Of a DNA stretch of 34,016 nt, positions 1 to 8,392 are shown in pieces. The translations under genes and the position numbers were made by a program. Source of the stretch: Planctomycetaceae bacterium (GTDB lineage Bacteria; Planctomycetota; Planctomycetia; Planctomycetales; Planctomycetaceae); the NCBI GenBank assembly GCA_900299185.1, contig OMIV01000369.1:1-34016 (forward strand). Direction: 5' to 3'. How positions within the stretch are numbered: position 1 is the stretch's first letter; each line of letters begins with the position of its first letter. The notes beneath the pieces were generated by a model. The model was not told where the DNA came from. It was given only the letters and a program-made list of their open reading frames with translations, and ran no database searches.

Positions 1-48
1 GAGATTCCTCTACGTCTCGTGGGCTCCGGAGATGTGTATAAGAGACAG
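1..48 (+). other. Residual Nextera sequencing adapter (not genomic)
   Basis: Bases 1-5 are the end of the P7 primer, bases 6-13 (TCCTCTAC) are the N712 i7 index as it reads in the adapter, and bases 14-48 are the Nextera read-2 transposase sequence ending in the mosaic end AGATGTGTATAAGAGACAG. There is one extra C at about position 26 relative to the standard adapter. On the reverse strand it encodes the familiar contaminant peptide LSLIHIS. Genomic sequence begins at 49. This is recognised from known adapter sequences, not inferred from biology. Confidence 0.96.
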
Positions 49-228
49 GACTTCGAGTCCTGCTTGTTCGAGCGGTTCGACTAAGGGGCCGCGTTCTCCG
101 AGACAATAAACCGCCACTTGCCAACGTGTTCGATCAAGTCCGGTCGCAAGTCGCACAAACGCACGCTCGGCTCCTCCATCGTCAAGTTCGGTGATGAGCA
201 GGGCGATGCGACGAGGCTGTTGGCTCAT
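49..228 (-). CDS. Glycosyltransferase (GT4-like), N-terminal fragment cut by contig end
   Basis: Only about the first 60 residues remain. They begin IALLITELDDGGAERAF and continue with the alternating strand/helix pattern of the N-terminal Rossmann domain of GT-B glycosyltransferases. The GGAER glycine loop is typical of family GT4 enzymes, which transfer sugars from nucleotide sugars to lipid or polysaccharide acceptors on the cytoplasmic face. The reading frame stays open through the adapter to base 10, adding LSLIHISGAHET, which is artefactual. The ATG at 228 is the only good start in frame, although no strong ribosome binding site precedes it. The acceptor and pathway cannot be told from this fragment. 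Confidence 0.8.
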
Positions 229-553
229 GTAGTTACTTGGTCGGTAAATGACGTCGATTTCGAGGTTGGGTTTCGCGCTGAGATGCCAGGATAGGTGACG
301 CTACCGGATGCAGCCTGTCATCGCTCACGCATTTGCGGCGTCTTCGAAGGAAGAACTCAACTCACGATGGCGAGGCGTCGAATCGTTCTCTAGCTTCCCG
401 CCCCCCCCTGGATGATTTTGGCCGGCGCCCGCTGGTCTCAGACTGTTTGATCCGTCTTCTAAAGACCTTTGCAGTCTGAATCATCCTTATGTGAGCCCAC
501 GCGGCTCTGCCCACCTTTTTGGTGACCACTCACCACCCACCCAAGGAGTTTGA
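229..553. other. Intergenic region between divergent genes, no gene seen
   Basis: This 325-bp gap separates the glycosyltransferase start (-) from the lipoprotein start (+), so it should carry both promoters. I see no convincing reading frame, tRNA or strong hairpin. It contains a run of eight C at 401-408. The AAGGAG at about 542-547 is the ribosome binding site of the next gene. Confidence 0.5.
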
Positions 554-994
554 ATGTCTCTCTCGGTTCGTTTCTCAGCAGCTGCGCTGTTGGGAGCTTG
601 TGTTCTGGCCGGCTGCGGTGGAGGCAGCGAAGGTCCCAAGCTTGTTCCAGCTAAAGGTAAAGTCACTCAAGGCGGTCAGCCGCTGGGTAATGTCTCTCTG
701 CAATTCATGCCCGAGAAAGGGCCGATGTCTGCAGCCAAGGTGAACGCTCAAGGCGAGTTCGTTATGAACGGCCCCGGCGGCAAAGAGGGTGTGATTCCCG
801 GTACGTTTAAGGTTACGGTCGCCTGCCCGTTTAATCCGGCGGGTGGATCGAGTGCTGACGGCTCTGCTCCGACTGCTACCGCAGCTCCATGCAATATCCC
901 CGCCAAGCTTTCGGTTCCTGACACCACCACTCTAACTGTAACCATTCCGCCAGAGGGCAAGACCGACCTCGTTATCGAAGTGCCTGCCAGCTAG
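554..994 (+). CDS. Small lipoprotein with carboxypeptidase-regulatory-like fold
   Basis: The 146-residue protein starts with a lipoprotein signal peptide whose lipobox LAGC places the lipidated Cys at residue 21, followed by a Gly-rich linker. The mature part (VPAKGKVTQGGQPLGNVSLQ) reads like the transthyretin-like or carboxypeptidase-regulatory beta-sandwich that planctomycetes commonly export: a 'KGKV..GG.PL..V' opening, a central 'G.F....G..GV.PG.FKVTV' strand pair and a C-terminal 'TDLVIEVP' strand. The start is supported by AAGGAG about 7 bases upstream. It lies 128 bp before a DUF1559 gene on the same strand, a pairing often seen in this phylum. The function is unknown; a surface or periplasmic structural role is inferred. 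Confidence 0.82.
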   Translation: MSLSVRFSAAALLGACVLAGCGGGSEGPKLVPAKGKVTQGGQPLGNVSLQFMPEKGPMSAAKVNAQGEFVMNGPGGKEGVIPGTFKVTVACPFNPAGGSSADGSAPTATAAPCNIPAKLSVPDTTTLTVTIPPEGKTDLVIEVPAS

Positions 995-1122
995 CCCGTA
1001 GCAGGTCGGACGAGGTCATTGAGGTCTCGCTTGTGACCTCACTATTGCGTGCATTCCCCACTGCGTTTTTATCGGTGCCGTTTGGTTGCCGAGATGGCTT
1101 TTTGAATTGAAAGGAAGACTGC

Positions 1123-2064
1123 ATGTCCGCATCGAAGCTCGTTATGCGACTGCGTCGAGGATTCACACTGATCGAACTCCTTGTCGTGATCGCCATTATT
1201 GCGGTGTTGGTGGCCTTGCTGCTGCCCGCTGTGCAACAAGCGCGTGAGTCCGCTCGCCGCTCTGAGTGCCGCAATAATCTCAAGCAAATGGGTGTCGCTC
1301 TGATGACCTATGAGGAGACGTTTCGCGTTTTCCCATCGAGCGAAATTCACGCTCAGCCCTTCATGGCCGGCGCCAATAACAATTGGGGTGAGAACGCCGG
1401 TACCTGGACGACGTTGTTGTTCCCCTACACCGATCAGCTTGGCAAGTACGAGCAGATTAACTTCGACTTGGGCTGGGCAGCTGGCACCAACAAAACTCCG
1501 ATCATGCAAAAGCCGAAGAGCTTGATTTGCCCGTCGAATCCCATCGGCAGCAAGAACTCCGGCGATAACTTCGACGCACACATCATTCACTACTTCGCGG
1601 TCTACGGTTCGGAAGATCCGCCAGGCGGGCGAGCTCGTATGCAATGGGCAATCGGCAACACGACCAACCTCCAATATCGCGGCTTGATGTACCACAGCAG
1701 CGCGGTCAGAACGGCTGACGTGACGGACGGCTTGTCGAACACGTTCGCGATCCTGGAAGTGCGCGGGTACCGGCCTATCAGCACGACCGCTCCTTCGTCT
1801 GTCGATCCAGATGCTGGGCGAGGTATGCGATGGGAGACTGGAACTGGCACCTACTTGCAGCCGATCAATGGCATCGACGGCAGTGGTGGATCGAACTGCC
1901 CAAGCTGCCGTTGGGAAGTAGCCAGTAGCTTCCACGTCGGTGGAATCATGGCCCTGCTCGGCGAAGGCACCGTCCGGTTCATTAACGAGAACATGGACAG
2001 CATGTCGTTCCGTCGTATGGGCTCAATCTCTGACGGCGTGCAGACAGCTCCGTTTGAGGAGTAA
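1123..2064 (+). CDS. DUF1559 family protein with type IV pilin-like N-terminus
   Basis: The 313-residue protein carries a prepilin-type leader: a basic stretch, cleavage after G13, then [20 protein letters not shown] as the N-terminal helix, followed by QQARESARRSECRNNLKQ. This is the hallmark of DUF1559, the SBP_bac_10 type pseudopilin family greatly expanded in Planctomycetota. The C-terminal H-x9-DG signature is present but altered: H271 is followed by E281-G282 instead of D-G. AAGGAAG six bases upstream supports the start. It sits between a lipoprotein and a glycoside hydrolase on the same strand and is followed by its own terminator. Export or assembly by a type II/IV pilus-like machine is likely; the exact role is unknown. 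Confidence 0.93.
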   Translation: MSASKLVMRLRRGFTLIELLVVIAIIAVLVALLLPAVQQARESARRSECRNNLKQMGVALMTYEETFRVFPSSEIHAQPFMAGANNNWGENAGTWTTLLFPYTDQLGKYEQINFDLGWAAGTNKTPIMQKPKSLICPSNPIGSKNSGDNFDAHIIHYFAVYGSEDPPGGRARMQWAIGNTTNLQYRGLMYHSSAVRTADVTDGLSNTFAILEVRGYRPISTTAPSSVDPDAGRGMRWETGTGTYLQPINGIDGSGGSNCPSCRWEVASSFHVGGIMALLGEGTVRFINENMDSMSFRRMGSISDGVQTAPFEE

Positions 2065-2107
2065 TTGCTAGCTATTGCTGTCTCAATGCGAAGTTCACAA
2101 CGAGAAT

Positions 2108-2146
2108 GCCCGGCCAGTCAGCGTGATTGGCTGGGCGTTTTTGTTT
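2108..2146 (+). terminator. Rho-independent terminator of the DUF1559 gene
   Basis: An 11-bp stem pairs GCCCGGCCAGT (2108-2118) with ATTGGCTGGGC (2126-2136), counting two G.U pairs, around a 7-base loop. A T-rich tail GTTTTTGTTT follows directly. It lies 44 bases after the DUF1559 stop codon, the expected place for an intrinsic terminator, so the glycoside hydrolase downstream probably has its own promoter. Confidence 0.8.
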
Positions 2147-2290
2147 GAACTCGAAGGTTTCCCAACCTCAGAAGTGTCCTGTCGTTCGATCTGTAAGACT
2201 TCCGACAACGGAAACACTCTTGAACCAATCAGAGACGACCAAGCTGCGAGACTTCAGATTCGTGATCTTCATCCCACGAGAGAACTACTC

Positions 2291-2443
2291 ATGACGGCAC
2301 TTCGTATGGCCTTGGTTTTGTTGCTCAGTAGCTTGGCATGGCCGTTATTTGAATCGTTGAACGCGGCAGAGCCTGACGCCATTGGGCCGCGTAGTCCGTG
2401 GGGGATCAGCTCGTCAGCCAGTTCGTTTCGAAATCACGAGTAA
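2291..2443 (+). pseudogene. 5' piece of the interrupted glycoside hydrolase: signal peptide plus first residues
   Basis: The frame begins MTALRMALVLLLSSLAWPLF and has a hydrophobic core and an Ala-rich cleavage region (NAA|EPDA), so it is a Sec signal peptide. It continues as IGPRSPWGISSSASSFRNHE before meeting TAA at 2441-2443. The next codons in the same frame read W-F-P-R-M-S-A-A-G and lead without a frameshift into the large hydrolase frame. One base change (for example GAA to TAA) explains the break. By itself this 50-residue piece has no function. It should be read as the lost start of the following entry. Confidence 0.75.
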
Positions 2444-2455
2444 TGGTTTCCGCGC

Positions 2456-4081
2456 ATGTCGGCGGCGGGTGTTTCGACCGTGCGGCTGTTTCCAGAATGG
2501 CCCGGTTTTGAAGCTCGCAAAGGCCAGATGAATTGGAGCGACGGCGATCGCTTGCTGAAGTCTGCTTCGGAGCATCGTCTGGAGATCAACGCGATTTTGA
2601 TGGGCTCTGCTCCAGGGACAAAGGCGGGTCACACCTTTCCGATGGAGCATTTGGACGATTGGCGCGGCTATGTGTCGAGCGTCGTTGGTCGCTACGGCAA
2701 CCAAGTTCGTTACTGGGAAGTTTGGAACGAGGGCAAGGGCGGCTTCAACGACGGTCGGCATACGACGAGTGATTACGCCCAGCTCGCAATCGCCACTTAT
2801 GAGTCCGCCAAACAAGCCCATCCGCGAGCCAAGGTGGGGCTGACGGTCGCCAGTTACGACGCTCCATATCTGCATCAAACGATTCGAGCGATGCGAGCAC
2901 AGGGCAAACCCAACAGCTTCGATTTCCTCTGCATTCATCCTTACGAGATCGCTGATGGTCTGGTTGATCGTGACGGTGAGATTCCCTTTTTATGGATGAC
3001 TCGCTCGCTACGCAGCATGTTGAAAGAGGCTGCTCCCGAACGAGCCAACGCTGAAATCTGGATGACGGAAATTGGTCATCGATTAGCGTCTTCCAAAGAC
3101 CACGCTGTGACGGAGCAGGATGCCGCGAAGTCGCTCGCCAAGATGTATGTGATGGCGATTGCACAAGGCATTGCTTGCTCGCAGTGGTTCGAAGCTCAAG
3201 ACCCGATTGGTGAGGACCAAGGCTTTGGGTTGATCGCTCGAAATGGCCAACCGCGAGCGGCCTTTCACACGTTGAAGACTCTCGTGAGTGTCCTTGGTGA
3301 CCAACCGAAGTACGAAGGTTGGTTGCCTATCGGACAAACAGGGCAGGGTTATGGCTTCGTTTTTCAAGGCCGCAAAGACCCGGTGCTCGTGGGTTGGATG
3401 CCGCAGGGCTGTCGTGATGACGAGGCGCAGCGCAGTTATCGCTTCTCTGGCGACATTGAAGTCTTTGATGCGCTGAGTACGACCAGTGCGAAGTTGCCGG
3501 CTGGTCAAAGCTTGGTTGTGGGAGAGACTCCCGTCTTCGTTTTAGGCGTCCCGGCCAAGTTGGTGCAGGGCGCTCAAGCGAACGCTTCTCAGCCGTTTCC
3601 GTGGGGCGGCAATTACGCGAACGCCAAAGCCGTCAGCTTCCGAGCTGGGCACGACGATCAGATCCGCGGTGTGTTTCCACGAGGTCGTGCAAACTACCCA
3701 ACGGTGACGTTCGCTGATGGTTCCAGTGGCTTGGTTCTGCCTGGTGACATTGGGCACCCCATCTTGTTCTACACACATCCGTCGTTCGCCAGTTTTCAGA
3801 CCGACGAGTACTACGTGCGAGTGGCAGTGCGTCGCCTCGGTAATGGAAACGTCGGCATGAATCTGCGATACGAAGTTGCCGACAGTCAGGGACGCAGCCC
3901 GTATGCGAACGTCGGTAAGTGGTTCGGAGCCAACAACGACTCCAAGTGGCAGACCTACACCTGGCATGTGACCAAAGCCTGCTTCTCGAAGATGTGGGGC
4001 CATGACTTGGTGATCGCTCCCGAGCAGTCAGTGCCATTCGTGCTTGGTCAGGTCGAAGTCAGCACCGTGCCCTTCGAATGA
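2456..4081 (+). CDS. Glycoside hydrolase (clan A TIM barrel, GH39/GH5-like), main part after an in-frame stop
   Basis: The 541-residue frame lacks a signal peptide and starts inside the barrel with MSAAGVSTVRLFPEWPGFEA, the usual beta-1/alpha-1 region. The acid/base glutamate is in YWEVWNEGKGG (E92) and the probable nucleophile in IWMTEIGHRL (E205), the two-glutamate layout of retaining clan GH-A enzymes. An HPYE motif lies at about 161-164. Roughly residues 370-541 look like a beta-sandwich. The ATG at 2456 has no ribosome binding site and follows a TAA by only 12 bases in the same frame, so the real gene is most likely 2291-4081 with a nonsense codon at 2441. The substrate is not predictable. 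A polysaccharide-degrading exoenzyme is inferred if the stop is an error; otherwise it is a recent pseudogene. Confidence 0.8.
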   Translation: MSAAGVSTVRLFPEWPGFEARKGQMNWSDGDRLLKSASEHRLEINAILMGSAPGTKAGHTFPMEHLDDWRGYVSSVVGRYGNQVRYWEVWNEGKGGFNDGRHTTSDYAQLAIATYESAKQAHPRAKVGLTVASYDAPYLHQTIRAMRAQGKPNSFDFLCIHPYEIADGLVDRDGEIPFLWMTRSLRSMLKEAAPERANAEIWMTEIGHRLASSKDHAVTEQDAAKSLAKMYVMAIAQGIACSQWFEAQDPIGEDQGFGLIARNGQPRAAFHTLKTLVSVLGDQPKYEGWLPIGQTGQGYGFVFQGRKDPVLVGWMPQGCRDDEAQRSYRFSGDIEVFDALSTTSAKLPAGQSLVVGETPVFVLGVPAKLVQGAQANASQPFPWGGNYANAKAVSFRAGHDDQIRGVFPRGRANYPTVTFADGSSGLVLPGDIGHPILFYTHPSFASFQTDEYYVRVAVRRLGNGNVGMNLRYEVADSQGRSPYANVGKWFGANNDSKWQTYTWHVTKACFSKMWGHDLVIAPEQSVPFVLGQVEVSTVPFE

Positions 4082-4107
4082 CGCTTCGAGCGTTCAACGC
4101 GTCACGT

Positions 4108-5514
4108 TCATCGCGCCGCAGAAGCAGTTGGGCTTGGATTGATCGGCAGTCGCAGCGTCACAGAGAACAATCCGTTGGCGATCGTAGCGCTGATCTGGCC
4201 TTGTAGCGCTTCGGCCAGACAACGGCAGAGTGACAGACCCAGGCCGCTATGAGTACTGGTGTCGGTGCGGGCTGCATCGCCGCGCCAAAAGCGTTCGAAA
4301 ACTTGCGACTCATGTCGTGAATCGAGCACGCAGCCGCTATTGCTGATGGTGACTTCGAGCACCACCTGCGGCTCTGTCACCAGTGTTGCGACGATACTCA
4401 GGTTGCCCCCGTCATTCGCATACTCGACAGCGTTGTCGAAGAGGTTGCTTAAGATCACGGACAACAGGCTGCGGTCGATTGAGATTAATGTCGGAATTCC
4501 GACATGACGTTTGATCGTTAGCTCTTTGTGATTCGCTCGTCGGTCGAATGGCTGCCAAAGGTCTTCGAGTAGTGCGCTGAAGTCCGTCGGCTCTGTGTTC
4601 GTTGCCAATCGCTGCTGATCGGCGCGAGCCAATTGCAGCAAGTTCGACACCAGATGGCTGAGCTGTTCGCTGTCGGCAAGCACGCTCATGAGGACTTGCC
4701 GCAAGTCCTCGACCGAACGATCGCCTCGCAAAGCGACATCCAGTTGCGTCCGAATGACGGTTAAGGGAGTACGCAATTCATGACCGGCGTCCGCCGTGAA
4801 ACGACGCATGTTGTTGAATGACTTTTCGAGACGCTCGATCATGGCATTCAAGGTGCGGCCCAGCTCGCTGAGTTCATCTTCAACCGGACTTACTTCGAGT
4901 CGCTGATGTAGGTCGCGCGACGAGATGAGTGCAGCCGTGCGAGTCATCTGGCGAATGGGGGCGAGTGCTCGACGAGCCATGAGATAACCGCTGGTCATCG
5001 CGAGCACGAGCACGACCGGACCCGCGACTCCGAAGGTTTGTAAGAGGTGGCGTTGCACGTCGCGCGCGGATCGCAGGGGAATCGCGATTTGCACCAGCAG
5101 CGAGGACGAACTCACCTGCATCGGTTCCGTGAGTACTCGATATTCCCCCAATCCTGAGAGGTGTAGCTGGGCGATGACTCGATGCTGCACGGCGTCTGCC
5201 GTGATGCCGTTTCTTAAGCGACGATCCGCCAGTCGCGTGCTGCGAAACAAGCTCTCTCCAGCAAGGTCGCTGATTTCAAATTCATACAACGCATGCTCTG
5301 AAAAGTGCTCACGCAAGAGTTCCAGTCGCGGCTCGCCAACAAACGCTTGCTGCACCTCGATGCGGAGTTCGGTTAATTCTTCTTCCAGCTCGAAGTCGAT
5401 TCGGGCGATCAAACTCTGGCTGATCAACGCATAGACCAACGCCCCAAACACGATCAGGAATACGGCCATGGCGCAGCCATAGGTCAGTGCCAGACGCCAA
5501 CGAATGGTGAGCAT
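4108..5514 (-). CDS. Sensor histidine kinase of a two-component system
   Basis: The 468-residue protein has a first membrane helix at residues 11-31, a periplasmic sensor region of about 125 residues, a second helix at about 159-180, then a HAMP linker (ALAPIRQMTRTA). The H-box is FTADAGHELRTPL with phospho-acceptor H245. The N-box is ILSNLFDNAVEYA and the lid/G2 region SGLGLSLC. The layout resembles CusS/heavy-metal type kinases. The G1 box is unusual: the normally conserved Asp is Asn in ISNSGC (N392). Its ATG overlaps the TGA of the response regulator gene (ATGA), so the two are translationally coupled. The signal sensed is unknown. A metal-efflux pump is encoded in this window, but 18 kb away. 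Confidence 0.93.
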   Translation of the reverse strand: MLTIRWRLALTYGCAMAVFLIVFGALVYALISQSLIARIDFELEEELTELRIEVQQAFVGEPRLELLREHFSEHALYEFEISDLAGESLFRSTRLADRRLRNGITADAVQHRVIAQLHLSGLGEYRVLTEPMQVSSSSLLVQIAIPLRSARDVQRHLLQTFGVAGPVVLVLAMTSGYLMARRALAPIRQMTRTAALISSRDLHQRLEVSPVEDELSELGRTLNAMIERLEKSFNNMRRFTADAGHELRTPLTVIRTQLDVALRGDRSVEDLRQVLMSVLADSEQLSHLVSNLLQLARADQQRLATNTEPTDFSALLEDLWQPFDRRANHKELTIKRHVGIPTLISIDRSLLSVILSNLFDNAVEYANDGGNLSIVATLVTEPQVVLEVTISNSGCVLDSRHESQVFERFWRGDAARTDTSTHSGLGLSLCRCLAEALQGQISATIANGLFSVTLRLPINPSPTASAAR

Positions 5515-6188
5515 CAGCGGTCCTCTCGAAGTTCGTAGCCGACACCACGCACGGTGTGAATCAACGGCTTCACGCCCAGCCGCTCAACCTTGCGACGTAA
5601 TTGCATCACGGTCACGTCAATGACGTTCGTCAGCATGAGCGGTTCTTGCCACAGCTCGCGCGCCAGTTGCTCGCGAGTGATCGTTTCGTTGACTCGCAGC
5701 ATCAAGTACTCCAGCAGCTCAAATTCGCGACGACTGAGTTCAATCACGCTGCCAGCTCGAGTGGCTTTGCGTTCGAGTCGATGCAACTCCAAATCATGAG
5801 CACGCAAGATGGTGTCCGCAGTATCCACAGGCCGCCGGAGTAAGGCACGCAGTCGCGCCAACAGCTCACCAAAATCAAACGGCTTGATGAGATAGTCATC
5901 TGCGCCAGCATCCAATCCCTCGATTCGATCTTGAATGTGATCGCGAGCCGTCAACATCAGCACTGGCTGTCGAAAGCCAGCTTGGCGATGTTCGCGGAGC
6001 CAATTGGCACCATCTCCGCCGGGCAGCATGCGATCCAGGATGATGACATCAACGGGTTGAGTTCGAGCTAGGTCGAATCCCTGCGGAGCTGTCGCTGCCG
6101 TCAGCACTCGGTGTCCGGCATCTTCGAGTCCCTGTCGCAAAGCCGCAACGAGCTTGGGTTGATCTTCGATGACCAGAACGAGCGACAT
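5514..6188 (-). CDS. OmpR/PhoB-family response regulator
   Basis: The 224-residue protein has a receiver domain at 1-118, with acidic pocket E8-D9, phosphorylation site D52 (VIILDRMLP), T80 and the invariant K102 (YLIKPFDF). A winged-helix DNA-binding domain follows at about 128-222, with the typical ending LIHTVRGVGYELR. It would be phosphorylated by the overlapping downstream kinase and act as a transcription factor. It is the first gene of the pair and is transcribed divergently from the second DUF1559 gene 278 bp away, so that shared region is a natural place to look for its operator. The target genes are unknown. Confidence 0.95.
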   Translation of the reverse strand: MSLVLVIEDQPKLVAALRQGLEDAGHRVLTAATAPQGFDLARTQPVDVIILDRMLPGGDGANWLREHRQAGFRQPVLMLTARDHIQDRIEGLDAGADDYLIKPFDFGELLARLRALLRRPVDTADTILRAHDLELHRLERKATRAGSVIELSRREFELLEYLMLRVNETITREQLARELWQEPLMLTNVIDVTVMQLRRKVERLGVKPLIHTVRGVGYELREDR

Positions 6189-6466
6189 GTTTGTCCGTAA
6201 TGTGAGAGAGTCTGCCGCGCGATCGCACTGCAGCGCAGGCTGAGCTTAACGGCCACAGGTTATCAGGGCCGTGCCGTCAGCGTGTGTCGCCGATGGTTTG
6301 ATGAGACTTTTCTCATACAGCCCGCATCAGCCTGGCTGTGATGATTGGAACGATTGATGCTGCGAACGTCATTCGGTTGGCACTCGCGAAGGCAATGGCG
6401 AGTAAGCGTTCTCACAGGCTCATGGCTGCAACTGGATGACGTGGCTTTACTCGAAAGGAGTCTGGT
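6189..6466. promoter_or_regulatory. Divergent intergenic region with a small palindrome
   Basis: This 278-bp gap lies between the starts of the response regulator (-) and a DUF1559 gene (+), so promoters in both directions are expected. A short inverted repeat ATGAGA-CTTT-TCTCAT is at 6301-6316 and could be a regulator site or a chance hairpin. No -35/-10 pair is clear enough to call. The ribosome binding site AAAGGAG precedes 6467. Confidence 0.35.
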
Positions 6467-7456
6467 ATGTCTCGTCTTCGACGTCGCGGATTCACGCTCA
6501 TTGAGTTGTTGGTGGTGATCGCGATTCTGGCGGTGCTCATCGCATTGCTACTGCCTGCCGTGCAGCAAGCTCGTGAAGCGGCTCGACGCGCTCAATGTCG
6601 TAACAACTTGAAGCAGGTCGGGCTCGCTCTGCAAAACTATCAAGAGGCGATCGGTCGCTTTCCTCCTATTTCTTGTTTGCCTGCGGGACGGACTTACGAA
6701 CCGTATTCCGGCCAAGCTCGATTGTTGCCCTACATCGACGGTGAGAATCTCGGCAGTCTCATTGACTGGAATGTAAGTTCCGAGTTCGTCGGCAGTCCCC
6801 AAGCTTGCAAGCAGCGCGTGGCGATCTACATGTGCCCGAGTGAAGTCAATGATCGCGCTCGGCTGACTCCGACGTTGACTCATTACCCTTTGAACTGCGC
6901 CTTCAACGAAGGCACTTGGTTTATCTACGACCCGGTGTCTGGAGCGTTTGGCGACGGCGCGTTTGCTCCCAATCAATGCTTCTTGCCGCGCGACATGACT
7001 GACGGCATGAGTAACACGATGGCAGCTTCAGAAGTGAAGGCGTATCAGCCCAATCTGTGGGACTCGAATAAGCCCAGCACGCTCGGAGTCGCCGCGCCTG
7101 CGGACCCCTCGGGGCTGACGACATACTTTGGTGGCACCTTTGATTCGAATGGCCACACGGAATGGATTGAAGGCGACGTTCACGAGAGCGGCTTCACGAC
7201 GACGTTTCCTCCAAACACGCGCGTGCCGTACTCGGTCAGCGGCATTACCTATGACGTTGATCTCACGTCGATGCGCGACGGTGAATCCACCACTGCACCC
7301 ACCTATGCCGCGATCACTGCTCGCAGCTTTCACGTTGGTCTCGTGAATGCCTTGATGATGGACGGCTCCGTTCGCGGCATTAGCGACAACGTCGATCTTG
7401 CGGTATGGCGCGCCGCTGGTACGCGAGCAGGTAGTGAGAACGCGCAGTTGGAATAA
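6467..7456 (+). CDS. DUF1559 family protein with type IV pilin-like N-terminus (second copy)
   Basis: The 329-residue protein has prepilin cleavage after G8 and then [20 protein letters not shown], followed by [20 protein letters not shown]. The C-terminal H-x9-DG signature is intact here (H289...D299-G300 in [16 protein letters not shown]), unlike the copy at 1.1 kb. The two copies share the N-terminal helix and overall order but differ through the middle, so they are paralogues rather than a recent duplication. AAAGGAG eight bases upstream of ATG fixes the start. Divergent transcription from a response regulator suggests possible control by that system, which is inference only. Confidence 0.94.
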   Translation: MSRLRRRGFTLIELLVVIAILAVLIALLLPAVQQAREAARRAQCRNNLKQVGLALQNYQEAIGRFPPISCLPAGRTYEPYSGQARLLPYIDGENLGSLIDWNVSSEFVGSPQACKQRVAIYMCPSEVNDRARLTPTLTHYPLNCAFNEGTWFIYDPVSGAFGDGAFAPNQCFLPRDMTDGMSNTMAASEVKAYQPNLWDSNKPSTLGVAAPADPSGLTTYFGGTFDSNGHTEWIEGDVHESGFTTTFPPNTRVPYSVSGITYDVDLTSMRDGESTTAPTYAAITARSFHVGLVNALMMDGSVRGISDNVDLAVWRAAGTRAGSENAQLE

Positions 7457-7550
7457 CTCCAATGAGTTTCCATCGAAGTGCTACTGCAGCTTCTCGTCCT
7501 CTCATCCATCAGTCTCCGCGAGATACCTCTCGCTTGTCAGGAGTTATTAC

Positions 7551-7982
7551 ATGTCTGTCTCGAACTCGAAGGCACGATTGATCGTGCTGGTCGTAGTCCT
7601 CATTGCAGGAGTGCTGGGAGTTGCTGCTCTCTGGTTGAAACCGGGGACTCAACCTTCGGAAGACGCCGGGAGACAAGTTGCGGACTCGTTCCTGAAGCTC
7701 ATTCAGGAAGGACATCCAGAGCAAGCTTGGGACGTCACCACTGCCGAATTCAAATCGGCTCAAGGTCGCGAATCGTTTGTCGCTGCGGTGAAGAAGACCG
7801 AAGCGTTGCGCGGCGAATTGCACTTCGTGTCGACGCAAACCGTCACGGTTCAAGAACAGCCAAGATCCGAGTACCTCTTTCGAGGAGCGGACAACACCGG
7901 CAAGTCGAATGTGAGAATTGTGATCGGCCTCGATCAAGGAACATGGAAGGTCGACATCTGCGTGTTGCCAACAGCTTTGTAA
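7551..7982 (+). CDS. Small membrane-anchored protein of unknown function, NTF2-like appearance
   Basis: The 143-residue protein starts MSVSNSKARLIVLVVVLIAG, a single N-terminal membrane helix. A soluble domain of about 115 residues follows with the pattern 'A..VADSFLKLIQEGHPEQAWDVTT..FK' then alternating strands (FVSTQTVTVQ, EYLFRG, VRIVIGL, WKVDIC). This resembles the cystatin/NTF2-like lipoprotein domains grouped in DUF3887/DUF4878-type families; the assignment is by appearance only. The start at 7551 is chosen because CAGGAG lies about 8 bases upstream and the membrane helix begins there. The same frame is open further upstream without a better start. It lies 94 bp after the DUF1559 gene and may be cotranscribed. 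Confidence 0.72.
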   Translation: MSVSNSKARLIVLVVVLIAGVLGVAALWLKPGTQPSEDAGRQVADSFLKLIQEGHPEQAWDVTTAEFKSAQGRESFVAAVKKTEALRGELHFVSTQTVTVQEQPRSEYLFRGADNTGKSNVRIVIGLDQGTWKVDICVLPTAL

Positions 7983-8392
7983 CCGATGCGGGTTGAGTGG
8001 GAGACGAAGGCTCGATCATGTCGGCTCTCTGCCACTCATGTGCGTTGGCGGCTAACTCACACATCGGCCAGTGAATGTGCCGGAACGCGCTGAAGCCCGG
8101 TTCGAGCGACGATTGACGCATCAAACCGACGCCAAGCGTTCCGGCTGATTAGGACTGTTTCACAAGAATCAACACCGAAGGCCGAGAGCCATTCTACTCT
8201 GCTCTGGACTTACTCCGTTTCCTCTGTTTGCTCCTGTTCCAACTGTCTTCAGCCCGGCATTGAACAGGAGAAAACGGAGAGAACAGAGACAAAGACAAAT
8301 AACAATTTTGACACGACCTTCATTCATGCTCCATTCGAGGTGCGCGGCACTCACCCACTGATCCTGAGTTCGCAAGGAGCATGGTTCGAGGC
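7983..8392. other. Intergenic region between convergent genes carrying a palindromic repeat
   Basis: No credible gene lies in these 410 bp. It holds copy A of a dispersed ~80-bp hairpin repeat at 8213-8294. Nothing else was recognised. Confidence 0.5.
8213..8294 (-). repeat. Dispersed palindromic repeat, copy A (EGNRGN-type element)
   Basis: The arms CTCCGTTTCCTCTGTTTGCT... and ...GAACAGGAGAAAACGGAGAG can fold back on each other imperfectly around CTGTCTTCAGCCCGGCA. Read on the minus strand it aligns with the copies at 23101-23166 and 23321-23399, sharing GCTGAAGA followed by TTGGAACAG and then purine-rich AAACAGAGG. The minus strand would read as K-T-V-G-T-G-A-N-R-G-N if translated, but there is no gene. 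Confidence 0.75.

Noticed and set aside
1020-1041. Possible terminator TGAGGTC...GACCTCA after the first lipoprotein gene
   Set aside because: A 7-bp stem with no following T-run. It is too weak to call, and the downstream DUF1559 gene may be cotranscribed.
1069-1935. Long minus-strand frame (288 codons) opposite the DUF1559 gene
   Set aside because: It is antisense to a clear gene, Arg/Ser/His-rich, and has no ribosome binding site or recognised motif. It is a codon-bias shadow.
4108-6188. A CusRS regulator of the RND pump
   Set aside because: The kinase architecture is similar, but the genes are about 18 kb apart and nothing in the sequence links them.
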